A program made the translations under genes and the position numbers. Shown here in pieces: positions 36,255 to 44,950 of a stretch of 64,000 nucleotides of DNA; position 1 is the first letter of the stretch; each line of letters begins with the position of its first letter. Below the pieces are notes generated by a model, which had not been told where the DNA came from, ran no database searches, and saw only the letters and a program-made list of their open reading frames with translations. Source of the DNA: Bacteroidota bacterium (GTDB taxonomy: Bacteria > Bacteroidota > Bacteroidia > Chitinophagales > LD1); assembly GCA_018267385.1 (NCBI GenBank), contig JAFDYN010000009.1, positions 161,959 to 225,958 on the forward strand, written 5' to 3'.

Positions 36255-36400
36255 TATTTCAGCCTTGGCAGGTCTTCTGACTTACTCCAGTCTGAGCGCC
36301 TTCCCATCCTTAGGACAGTGGCATGAGAGCTCAGACACTTATAGAGCTTACAGCAGCGGGAACTGTTCACGACTTACACGTGATTCCCTTTTAATACCAG
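36255..36400 (-). promoter_or_regulatory. Cobalamin (B12) riboswitch
   Basis: On the minus strand the sequence carries the conserved cobalamin aptamer in order. A GGGAA paired with TTCCCGCTGCTGTAAGC comes first, then the B12 box GCCACTG at 36322-36316. GATGGGAAGG follows at about 36309-36300. Last come CTCAGA, GAGTAAGTCAGAAGACCTGCC and the closing stem. These are the hallmark elements of the class found upstream of btuB. It controls the seven-gene uptake operon starting at 36145: binding of adenosylcobalamin or another cobalamin should lower expression. Confidence 0.95.
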
Positions 36401-36489
36401 ATCATAAAACATGATCCTGTAACCATTGCTGATGCAAAGGAAACAAAAAAAAGCGTAGCCCCTGATTTATTTTAGGATAGATATAAACA

Positions 36490-36514
36490 AAAGAGGGCTC
36501 CCGGTTGGAAGCCC
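36490..36514 (-). terminator. Intrinsic terminator of the giant M43 gene
   Basis: On the minus strand GGGCTTCC and GGGAGCCC pair (one U-G wobble) around an AACC loop, followed by TCTTTTGTTT. It lies about 24 bp after the stop codon and insulates the downstream riboswitch transcript from the protease gene. Confidence 0.85.
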
Positions 36515-36537
36515 CCTACAATTAGATCATTAGCTGC

Positions 36538-39500
36538 TTACTCTTTCACCAGCCGCGTAGAATACGTTCTATCCCCTGCTTTAAGCTTCAGGATATAAAC
36601 ACCACCGGCCAGATCATGCAGGTCTATCTGCTCAGATACGCTACGCGTATGGCCCAGATCCTTGATCCATACTTGCTGCCCCAACAGTGATGACAGTGCG
36701 AGTTCTACAGCCTGTGGTTCATTCATATCGACAGTCACCACGCATTTGTCAGTAGCAGGGTTTGGTGCTATGGTATAGTGCAGGTCATTTGTGATGTCCA
36801 CTATGGCATTCGGCCCCACTGCTACAGTGGCAGTAGCTATGGTCATACAGCCAAACATATCAGTGATAGTACAGGTGTACGTACCGGGAGCGAGCTGGGT
36901 GGCCGTCTGCGTCGTCTGGTTATTATTCCATACGTATGTATAGTTTGGAGCGCCGCCTACAGGATAGGCAGTAGCACTACCGTTATTGGACGTAGCAGTG
37001 GTAGACGTAGTGGCATGAACAGAGTCCGTCAGAGTGGACGCTTGCTGCGTGATATTGGCTGTGGCGATAGCTGAGCAGTTATGGCCATCCTTGACAGTCA
37101 CAGTATAGCTACCGACCACCAGGCCCGTGATAGTCTGGGTGGTCTGGCTGGTACTCCACAGGTATGTGTAGCCCGAGCCGCTGCCTCCGGAGCCACTGGC
37201 AGTAGCCGTGCCTTGTGTAGTACAGATGACTGGAGACGAACTGGTAGTCACAGACACAGATGTAGGCTCTGAAATAGAAACACTGGCTGTAGCAGAGCAG
37301 CCGGAGTTAGACACTGTCACCACATAGGTAGTAGCCGTCAGTCCGGTAGCCTGCGCAGTATTATTACCATTACTCCACGCATATGTGTAGCCACCCGTAC
37401 CACCAGTAGCTGATACTGTAGCTGTACCGTCTGAGCCTCCGTGGCAGGTAGCATCCGTATGAGAGGCGATACTTGCATTGAGGCCTGCAGTAGTGCCTAC
37501 GGTAGCAGAGGCAGAGGCACTGCAGCCGTTGGCATCGGTAATGGTCACCGTATAGGTTCCCGCTGCCAGATTGCTGAGTGTACTGGTCGTAGCTCCTCCC
37601 GGAGACCATGCATATGTGACACCGGTAGCCGTAGTAGTGGCAGCGGCAGTACCATTATTGCCTCCGCAGCTTGCATCCGTTTTGCTCACAGACACGATCA
37701 GTGTAGGAGATTGATTGGTCACAGCTACCGAGGTCACAGCTGAGCATTGCCTGCTGTCCTTCACCGTCACAGTGTAGGTGGCTGCGGTCAGTCCCGTAGC
37801 CGTAGCAGTGGTCTGGGCGTTGCTCCAGATATAGGTATAGCCTCCCATATTACCACCGGTAGCTGTCACTGTAGCTGTGCCTGATGTATTGCAGATCACA
37901 GGTGTAGCACTCGCAGTGGCCGAGACGGCTGCAGATGGCCCACCGATCACTACTGATGCAGTGGCCGGGCAGGCCGTACCATCACTCACGGTGACGGTAT
38001 AGGTACCTGCCGGTTTGCCGGTGATACTAGCCGTAGTAGCACCACCAGGTGCCCACGCATAGGTGTAGCTGCCCGAGCCACCTGTGGCGGTCACACTCGC
38101 ACTTCCGTTAGAGTTGCCATAGCATGTGACAGGTACAGAGGAGGTGGTGACATTAGCACCGTTTGAGTTTTGCACATTGATAGTAGCGCTCGCAGAGCAT
38201 CCGTTTGTATTTGTAATGGTCACACTGTAGGTACCCGCCGCGACGTTTGTCAGTGAGGTAGCATGAGAGCCACCAGGAGCCCATGTGTAGGTGATGCCCG
38301 TAGCGGTGGTGCTGGCTGTCACACTTCCATTACTATTGCCGCATGTAGCATCTGTTTTACTCAGAGATACAGACAGAGAGGCAGATTGGTTGGCTACCGT
38401 CACCGAAGCAGTGGCTGAACATTGCTTATTATCCTTTACTGTCACTGTATAGGTGGCTGCAGACAGGTTAGTAGCCGTAGCCGTAGTCTGCGAGTTACTC
38501 CAGAGATAAGTATAGCCCCCTGTATTACCGCCTGAGCCGGTCACCGTAGCGGTGCCAGCCGTAGTACAGATCACAGCTGTAGAGGTAGCGCTGGCTGTGA
38601 GTACTATCGGCTGTGATATGGTAGCCGAAGCCGTAGTCTGGCAGCCGTTGCCGTCAGTGACTGTCACGATATAGGTGCCCGCAGCTTTATTGGAGATAGT
38701 GGCTGTAGAGCCCCCTCCGCTCCATGCGTAGATAAATGAACCGGTACCAGTGGCAGTAGCCGTAGCCGTGCCATTATTACCACCGTTGCAGCTCACTGGA
38801 GTCGTGCTCGTAGTGACAGTAGCGCCTGTCGTAGAGCGCAGGGTATCAGACTTGGAGGCAGAGCAGCCCAGCGCGTTTGTAATAGTGACTGTATAAATGC
38901 CAGCAGCCACATTTGTGATAGAGCCTGTCGTATCACCATTGCTCCAGTGATAATGCGCTCCGTTGCTAGATCCGTTTATGGTCGCTACTATGGATCCGTT
39001 TGTCTGACCGCAGGTGCTATTGGTATTGCTAAAGCTGATTGTGACGGTAGCTGTCTGGCTGGTCACCGCTACAGAACTAGTCACGCTGCAGCTTTTGGAA
39101 TCACGGACCGTCACAGTGTAGGTACCTGCCGCCAGATTGCTCACACTGGAGGTAGTATAGCTACCAGGGCTCCAGCTATAAGTGAAACCACCGTTGCCTC
39201 CGGAGGCAGTGACACTTACCGAGCCATTGCTATTGCCGCAATAAGCGCTGGTGGCAGATGTAGACGCTGCCAGGGCGCTAAACGGCTGACTGATAGTGAT
39301 AGATGCGGTAGACGAGCAGCCATAATTGCTGGTCACAGTCACTGTATAGGTACCGGCCGGTTTATTGCTGATGGTAGCAGTGGTAGCCCCACCCGGCGCC
39401 CAAAGGTATGTATAAGAAGTGCCTCCTGTGGCAGTAACAGTAGCAGATCCTGTACTACCTCCATAGCAGCTCACGGCTACACTGCTCATAGAATCAGTCG

Positions 39501-42378
39501 GAGCAGCACGCACCGTTATATATGATGTCTGCGTATGGGCATTATTGCCGCCAGCATTAGAGGCGGTCAGCGTTACAGAATATGTGCCTGCGGTATTAAA
39601 CGTAAAGGTTGGATTCTTGACCGATGCTACCATATTCACAGGACCTGTCACCTGCCAGGACCATCCCGAAGGGCACCCTGTAGACTGGTCCGTAAAGCGC
39701 ACCGAGTCACCTACGCAAAGGGATGTTTTGTTAGCAGTGAATGCTGCCGTAGGAGCAGACTGAGTACATTGCACAGGGAAAATGTAATAGCTGAAAGGGA
39801 ACCAGTCACTATCTACTGCAGCCCACTGGCTGGTGGTAGCATTGATATAGTTCAATTCATATCCCTGGTATGGGTGGTTCGCATTATTGAAGTATGAAGT
39901 CGTCCCCATCCAGATAGTATCCCCGGCTAAATAGTTTATATTAAAGCCTACGTAGAAAGTACTACCCGTGGCCACAGGACATGAGAAAGTAGCCTGAGTG
40001 AACCGGCTGTTAGCCACATTTGTCATCACAGTACTCATTGCCACTTTGGCCGTAGCCAGTATCGTGCCTGGCAGGCCGTTCGTACCGTTGGCATCCCAAA
40101 TATTTATGCTCACAGAGTCTGTAGTACCTGCTGACCGCGCATACACGAATCCAAGCAGTACAGAATTTATAGGCCGACCATTGACATTCGTGTACTTCTC
40201 AGCTTTTGCCAGGTCATGATAGCTGTTCGTACCCGCTATGACACCCCATGTAGAGTTGCCATCACCATAGACCCGCAGGGAGTCATTGGCCAGCAAATGG
40301 CTGAGTGTGTCGCATCCTGACTGGGTGCTGGCTGGTACCACGGTTATTGTCACCGTAGTGGAGTCCGACCCACAGGAGTTAGTCACACGCAGTTTAGTAG
40401 TATAGGTACCCACCGTGCTGTAAGTCACTGCACCCGGAGCCTGCGCTGTAGAAGAGGCGGGTGTTCCCCCTGTGAAGGTCCACGCCCAGGCTGTCGGGCT
40501 ATTGGCAGACTGATCTGTATAGGTCACAGTACTTCCCTGCGTGACAGTGGTAGGCGAAGCGACAAAAGCTGCAGTAGGTCGTGTGCACCCGCCGGTACCG
40601 GCCACTGTATCAATATTGATATTATCCAGGAGCAGAGATTGCCCATATTTATTGATATTGATGAAGGCAAATTGTACTGAAGACATTCCCACATAGGATG
40701 CAAGGCTGATACTGGAGTCACGCACCCACTGTGTAGCCGTCGGTACAAACTGGCTGGTATAGGTAGTAGTGGTTGTCCGGAGTTGTGTACCACCCTTCTT
40801 CCAGAGAGAAGACCATGTCGCACCACAATCCGTAGAGATCATGATCTGCAGGGTATCCGCATTGGTGGCGCTATAAAATGCATAAGCATAATCAAATTTT
40901 AGTTTCGATGTCGAGTTGAGGCCATGAGCAAAACTATACACCGGCGTATACAGATAATCCTTTTGGCCCGAAGCGTTGTAGTTATAATCGTCCATAAAGG
41001 CGCATGCAGTAGATTGACCAAAACCACTCGCGCTGGTAGTACGCACCCAGGTAGTAGATGCGTCCGGATTGCCTATAGACCATCCGGTCGGAGGGAAAGT
41101 CGTGCTTTCAAAACCCTCCCTGACCGGTAGCGCAGTAGTCCCAAGGACAGTGATATAGTTAGTCTGCGTCAGAGGGGTCGAACCGCCGGCATTAGACGCT
41201 GTAAGGGTCACAGAATAAGTGCCTGCGGTATTATAGACTATATTCTGAGGATTTTGAACATTAGAAGACGTAGTAGCCGCTCCGGGGAAGGACCAGGTCC
41301 ATGCCGTAGGGTTACCTGTAGAGAGGTCTGTAAAGTTGATGGACTGACCTACGCATACGGTGGTTTTATTGGCTGTAAATGCTGTGACTGGCCCCCCTGA
41401 GGGAGGTACGCAACCCTGAGAGCTCAGGAGTGAAGCGCGGGCTCCTCCGGTAGCAAAGTTGGCTTGAATACGCGTGTTCTGACCATTGGTAAACATATAC
41501 ATACAGGCGTCGTCTGTATAGTCCATATAGTCCATGAACATTACACCCGGACTTGTAGTAGTACAGGCATCTGTATGCGGATAAGTAGGGCATCCATAGT
41601 TCATATTTGCCTGATTGGGCGTATCGTTTACCTGATCCGTGCCCGTACATGCGCCATTATCATCACCCCATATGTGGTAGAGGTTTAGCCAGTGACCGAT
41701 TTCATGTGTTGCGGTTCTGCCCTTGTTATAGGGAGGTGCGGTCGCCGACCCCACACTTCCGAAGGCCGTATTAAGGATCACGACCCCATCTGTGGCCGCA
41801 GTGCCACCCGGAAATTGCGCATATCCCAAAAGGCTATTGCCCAGGTCGCATACCCACAGATTCAGGTACGAAGAGGCTGGCCAGGCATCGTCGCCACCCT
41901 GGCTGGTATATTTTACCTTATCATCAGTAGTCCAGGATGTAGCTGTATTGATGCGCTTTCTTACCACGCCATTGGTCGCTGCACCGGTCGGCGTTCTTTG
42001 CGCCAGGCAGAACTGTATATTGCAATCTGCTACCAGACTCTTCCATGGAGCCGGTACGCTGGCAGTATCAGAGTTAGATTTGTGATAGTCGAGATTCAAC
42101 CGGTCTATCTGAGATTGTATCTGGGCCATGCTGATATTGCCTGCAGAGTCATGGTAGATCACATGGACTACCACGGGTATGGTGATCACGGTACGCTGAC
42201 CACTATTTGACACGTGAAAATTCTGAGCAAACTGATCTATATCCTGCCTGTGCGCTGCATAGTGAGGGTCACTTTGCAGCAGCAACTGCTCGTGGTCCAT
42301 AGTACCGCAGGTGCGCTGCTGAGACCATACACTAAAAAACGAAAACACTGCTACAGAGAGTAGTAGGAACTTCTTCAT
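36538..42378 (-). CDS. Giant T9SS-exported M43 metalloprotease with PKD and SprB repeats
   Basis: The 1946-residue secreted protein has a signal peptide (about 1-19). A pappalysin/cytophagalysin-type M43 catalytic domain carries the zinc motif HEIGHWLNLYH at residues 225-235, with ligands His225, His229 and His235 and catalytic Glu226. A Met-containing DYMDYTDDACMYMFT turn follows. Then come a PKD domain (CVGQSINFTDLSTG), a jelly-roll/MAM-like region, a second PKD, another beta region (about 680-860), and a third PKD. Twelve SprB-type repeats of about 70-80 residues follow, each ending AGTYTVTVxDxxxC-like, and then a T9SS sorting domain (YTIAPNPATDKCVV, GGVYILKLKAG). The repeats carry one Cys near each end, probably disulfide-linked. 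Function: extracellular proteolysis plus adhesion, inferred. It is monocistronic. Confidence 0.94.
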   Translation of the reverse strand: MKKFLLLSVAVFSFFSVWSQQRTCGTMDHEQLLLQSDPHYAAHRQDIDQFAQNFHVSNSGQRTVITIPVVVHVIYHDSAGNISMAQIQSQIDRLNLDYHKSNSDTASVPAPWKSLVADCNIQFCLAQRTPTGAATNGVVRKRINTATSWTTDDKVKYTSQGGDDAWPASSYLNLWVCDLGNSLLGYAQFPGGTAATDGVVILNTAFGSVGSATAPPYNKGRTATHEIGHWLNLYHIWGDDNGACTGTDQVNDTPNQANMNYGCPTYPHTDACTTTSPGVMFMDYMDYTDDACMYMFTNGQNTRIQANFATGGARASLLSSQGCVPPSGGPVTAFTANKTTVCVGQSINFTDLSTGNPTAWTWSFPGAATTSSNVQNPQNIVYNTAGTYSVTLTASNAGGSTPLTQTNYITVLGTTALPVREGFESTTFPPTGWSIGNPDASTTWVRTTSASGFGQSTACAFMDDYNYNASGQKDYLYTPVYSFAHGLNSTSKLKFDYAYAFYSATNADTLQIMISTDCGATWSSLWKKGGTQLRTTTTTYTSQFVPTATQWVRDSSISLASYVGMSSVQFAFININKYGQSLLLDNINIDTVAGTGGCTRPTAAFVASPTTVTQGSTVTYTDQSANSPTAWAWTFTGGTPASSTAQAPGAVTYSTVGTYTTKLRVTNSCGSDSTTVTITVVPASTQSGCDTLSHLLANDSLRVYGDGNSTWGVIAGTNSYHDLAKAEKYTNVNGRPINSVLLGFVYARSAGTTDSVSINIWDANGTNGLPGTILATAKVAMSTVMTNVANSRFTQATFSCPVATGSTFYVGFNINYLAGDTIWMGTTSYFNNANHPYQGYELNYINATTSQWAAVDSDWFPFSYYIFPVQCTQSAPTAAFTANKTSLCVGDSVRFTDQSTGCPSGWSWQVTGPVNMVASVKNPTFTFNTAGTYSVTLTASNAGGNNAHTQTSYITVRAAPTDSMSSVAVSCYGGSTGSATVTATGGTSYTYLWAPGGATTATISNKPAGTYTVTVTSNYGCSSTASITISQPFSALAASTSATSAYCGNSNGSVSVTASGGNGGFTYSWSPGSYTTSSVSNLAAGTYTVTVRDSKSCSVTSSVAVTSQTATVTISFSNTNSTCGQTNGSIVATINGSSNGAHYHWSNGDTTGSITNVAAGIYTVTITNALGCSASKSDTLRSTTGATVTTSTTPVSCNGGNNGTATATATGTGSFIYAWSGGGSTATISNKAAGTYIVTVTDGNGCQTTASATISQPIVLTASATSTAVICTTAGTATVTGSGGNTGGYTYLWSNSQTTATATNLSAATYTVTVKDNKQCSATASVTVANQSASLSVSLSKTDATCGNSNGSVTASTTATGITYTWAPGGSHATSLTNVAAGTYSVTITNTNGCSASATINVQNSNGANVTTSSVPVTCYGNSNGSASVTATGGSGSYTYAWAPGGATTASITGKPAGTYTVTVSDGTACPATASVVIGGPSAAVSATASATPVICNTSGTATVTATGGNMGGYTYIWSNAQTTATATGLTAATYTVTVKDSRQCSAVTSVAVTNQSPTLIVSVSKTDASCGGNNGTAAATTTATGVTYAWSPGGATTSTLSNLAAGTYTVTITDANGCSASASATVGTTAGLNASIASHTDATCHGGSDGTATVSATGGTGGYTYAWSNGNNTAQATGLTATTYVVTVSNSGCSATASVSISEPTSVSVTTSSSPVICTTQGTATASGSGGSGSGYTYLWSTSQTTQTITGLVVGSYTVTVKDGHNCSAIATANITQQASTLTDSVHATTSTTATSNNGSATAYPVGGAPNYTYVWNNNQTTQTATQLAPGTYTCTITDMFGCMTIATATVAVGPNAIVDITNDLHYTIAPNPATDKCVVTVDMNEPQAVELALSSLLGQQVWIKDLGHTRSVSEQIDLHDLAGGVYILKLKAGDRTYSTRLVKE
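36815..39510 (-). repeat. SprB-repeat array: four copies of a three-repeat cassette
   Basis: Twelve SprB-type repeats form four cassettes of about 670 bp (approximately 39510-38830, 38830-38150, 38150-37480 and 37480-36815). First repeats of each cassette begin SC/TC-x-GG-x-x-G. Second repeats begin (Y/V-I)C-x-x-x-G and keep GGYTYxWS. Third repeats begin xTCG-x-x-NG or a degenerate form, preceded by a Q-S/T-x-x-L linker. The spacing and order imply that blocks of three were duplicated together. Boundaries are estimated by eye. Confidence 0.8.
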
Positions 42379-42519
42379 TCTGATTAGATTGATTTGTAAA
42401 TGTTTAAGGGGCTAAATTTACCCTAGAATCCATAATCTACAAATGCATATTGTGGATAATACGGCGAATTATGTTAAATGTGAGGTGGGTACGATCGAAC
42501 GTCTGCCAGATTTAACAAT

Positions 42520-44187
42520 TCACTTTTTCTTCAGAAACACAAAACCGTTTTTCCTGTACAGTTCGGTATAGTGATCCATAAAGCTAAGAGTATGAAGTTT
42601 GTCCACGCGAGTGACAAGGTAAACGGGCTTTGTAGTCGGGCCCGTCAAAATATATTCTCCATCCAGTTCCTGAGGGTTCGCAGGCGGTTGCTTTCCTTTA
42701 TAAAACAATTGAGCATAACTCTTGAAACCTGCTACTTCCACATAGCAATCTTCCAGTTTCTTAGACTCCACAAATTCTATCATAGCTGCCTGAGAGTATT
42801 TTTCTATACGTGGGACTATCAGGGCCAGAGAAAGATTTGTAAACAAACATGTACTCAATAAAAGAAAGGCCATACCTATCACAGACCGGCCCCTGACCAG
42901 CAATACTATAGATGCAATCAGGCCCATGGACAGGCCCGCAGGTACAAATAAATCTCCCAATGTCCAGTAAACTCTCGCCTTCATAGCCTCCATCGCAAAA
43001 GCATCGGCCTTGATCTGGTAGAGAATATCCGGATGCACGCCTAGCCAGATAGCACCAGACACAGCTACCGAGAAGGCCGCCCCTATCACTGCCACTGGTA
43101 AAGTCTGCCTCCAGGTCCATCGCCAGCGCCCTTCCGTCAGATGATAAATATAGTAAGCCCCAAGAAACGTGACAGGGAAATAACTCAGCGATGAGTAGTG
43201 AATGATCTTGGTCTTTACGATAGAAAATACTACAAGTACTACTGCCAGCAGCACTATCATCCACCTTTTCAGCGAGAGCTGGTGGAGTGTGTCATCAGGC
43301 TGCCTCCTAAATGCATCCAAAGCCAGTACAGAAGCAGGGAAGCACCCAAGGAAAACTGCCAGCAAATGAAAGTAAAAGGGTCCGCCGTGTCCCGCATCTT
43401 CCGTAGAGAAAAGACGGATCTGGTATAATATAAAGTTATGGACGAAAGTCAATCCATTGGCCCTGATCTCAAAAGAGAGCCATGCTGCTATGACGAGTGT
43501 GACTACCAGCAGCCATAGGATCAGGTCGCCGAGGCTGAAGTTCAACTTGCCCCGATTGAGCAGCAGGATTATCGTCACCACCATCACTATGATACCCAGT
43601 GCTACAGGGCCCTTGGTCAGTACGGCCACACCTGCAGCCAGAGCAGAGGCTACCATATACCACCGGTGATTCTTGCGCCGCATCCTGCTGGGCTCGAAAT
43701 CGTCCCGTATAGAAATACTAAAAAGGAAATACAGACTTAGGAAAATGAAATAATTGAAAACAGGATCAATGATCCCGGATTTAAAATACATCTGGGGGAG
43801 CACAGAGCAGGCAAATAGCAAAGCCCACCAGATACCCATGCTTTTATCAAAGTACTTGCGACCCACATTGTAAACAGTGATCATGGTCAGAATGCCAAAT
43901 ACAGCATTAGGTATCCTCGCTGCAAATTCATTGACACCAAAGTAACTCATGCTCAGGGCCTGCAGCCAGATAAAGAAGGGCGGCTTTTCGTAAAACGGCT
44001 GAAAATTGATCTGTACTGTGCGATAATGATGCGTGAGCAGCATCTCACGGGCGGACTCCGCAAAATTGATCTCATCCCAATCAAAAAGATGCGCGTTTCC
44101 CAGAAACGGGATAAAGAGCAAAACTCCGATAATGAAAAGAAACACCCAGTGGGGCACGTCAGAAAACCGCTTCAGCACACTATTCAT
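42520..44187 (-). CDS. GT39/ArnT-like membrane glycosyltransferase
   Basis: This 555-residue integral membrane glycosyltransferase of the GT-C fold uses a polyprenyl-phosphate sugar donor. The first periplasmic loop has the expected acidic motif FDWDEINFAESAREML. NFQPFYEKPPFFIWLQAL and FGVNEFAARIPNAVFG follow, as in the ArnT/RgtA-like group. Ten or more helices fill the first 440 residues, then a soluble C-terminal part. It starts in a 4-bp overlap with the stop of the PAP2 gene upstream, so the pair is probably one transcript for lipid-linked sugar transfer, for example to lipid A. Donor and acceptor are unknown. Confidence 0.9.
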   Translation of the reverse strand: MNSVLKRFSDVPHWVFLFIIGVLLFIPFLGNAHLFDWDEINFAESAREMLLTHHYRTVQINFQPFYEKPPFFIWLQALSMSYFGVNEFAARIPNAVFGILTMITVYNVGRKYFDKSMGIWWALLFACSVLPQMYFKSGIIDPVFNYFIFLSLYFLFSISIRDDFEPSRMRRKNHRWYMVASALAAGVAVLTKGPVALGIIVMVVTIILLLNRGKLNFSLGDLILWLLVVTLVIAAWLSFEIRANGLTFVHNFILYQIRLFSTEDAGHGGPFYFHLLAVFLGCFPASVLALDAFRRQPDDTLHQLSLKRWMIVLLAVVLVVFSIVKTKIIHYSSLSYFPVTFLGAYYIYHLTEGRWRWTWRQTLPVAVIGAAFSVAVSGAIWLGVHPDILYQIKADAFAMEAMKARVYWTLGDLFVPAGLSMGLIASIVLLVRGRSVIGMAFLLLSTCLFTNLSLALIVPRIEKYSQAAMIEFVESKKLEDCYVEVAGFKSYAQLFYKGKQPPANPQELDGEYILTGPTTKPVYLVTRVDKLHTLSFMDHYTELYRKNGFVFLKKK

Positions 44188-44861
44188 TGTTTCACTTGCC
44201 TTTTAGTCAGCCGCTCCCAGAGAGAAAAGTCTAAAACCAGACTATGTCTATGCATGATAGGACGCTGCAGCGCAATATACACCAAAAGCGTAACAGTGAC
44301 CCCCACCAGCGAGCCAAAATAGACATCCACCCAGAAATGTTCCAACAAGTAAATACGCGAAAGCCCGACGAGAAGCGCCATACCGAGCAGAAGCATACTG
44401 ACCCAGGTGCGCCGGATAAAAATGGCAAGCATCAAGGCCACAGCAAAGGCAGAGGCCGTATGGCCCGATGGGAAGCTATAGCGCGATAAAACAGGTCTCC
44501 CCTCTACAAAGCGCAGATGCTGCGTACTACCAAAAAACAAAGCCGGCCTGACATGATCAGCAAAAACCACATGCTTGAGCCAGATGATCACGGCCCCTAC
44601 TATGAGCATATTGATAGCGAACATCAAAAAGTAACGCAACCTCGAAAATAGCAAGACAGTAAAGACAACAGACAGCGAAATACCCTCTACCAACTGAGTG
44701 ATAAAAACAAAAAAGAAATCCATCCAGGGTGTATGATGACTATCCATAAATAGCGTCTCACTACCCTGTCTGTACCAGATGAAACTAAGCGCCCCGGCTA
44801 TGATGTATAGCGAGAATATCCCTAGGAAGTAGCGATTGTGATATATGATCTGGCGTGGCAT
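44184..44861 (-). CDS. PAP2-family membrane phosphatase
   Basis: The 225-residue protein has five or six helices and the acid phosphatase motifs: motif 1 near Lys96 to Arg105-Pro106 (spacing 8 rather than the usual 6 residues), PSGH at 131-134, and SRIYLLEHFWVD at 168-179 with the catalytic His175. Family members dephosphorylate polyprenyl pyrophosphate, phosphatidate or lipid A on the periplasmic face. Its gene overlaps the GT39 gene by 4 bp, suggesting that it recycles or trims lipid-linked phosphates in the same pathway. Confidence 0.9.
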   Translation of the reverse strand: MPRQIIYHNRYFLGIFSLYIIAGALSFIWYRQGSETLFMDSHHTPWMDFFFVFITQLVEGISLSVVFTVLLFSRLRYFLMFAINMLIVGAVIIWLKHVVFADHVRPALFFGSTQHLRFVEGRPVLSRYSFPSGHTASAFAVALMLAIFIRRTWVSMLLLGMALLVGLSRIYLLEHFWVDVYFGSLVGVTVTLLVYIALQRPIMHRHSLVLDFSLWERLTKRQVKQ

Positions 44862-44950
44862 AGTAGCGCCTTGTTTGAGAAATGAAATTAGGAAGTAAAT
44901 TCATACACCAAACTATAGACTTAATATACACTTAACACGGTCTTGCTATC

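Noticed and set aside
36815..39510. CRISPR-like or tandem DNA repeat
   Set aside because: The periodicity is at the protein level (SprB repeats); there are no short identical repeats with unique spacers.
38947..39525. Plus-strand open frames opposite the SprB repeats (also 37081-37743)
   Set aside because: They mirror the repetitive coding sequence of the giant M43 gene and consist of Arg/Ser/Gly/Cys-rich sequence without any family feature.
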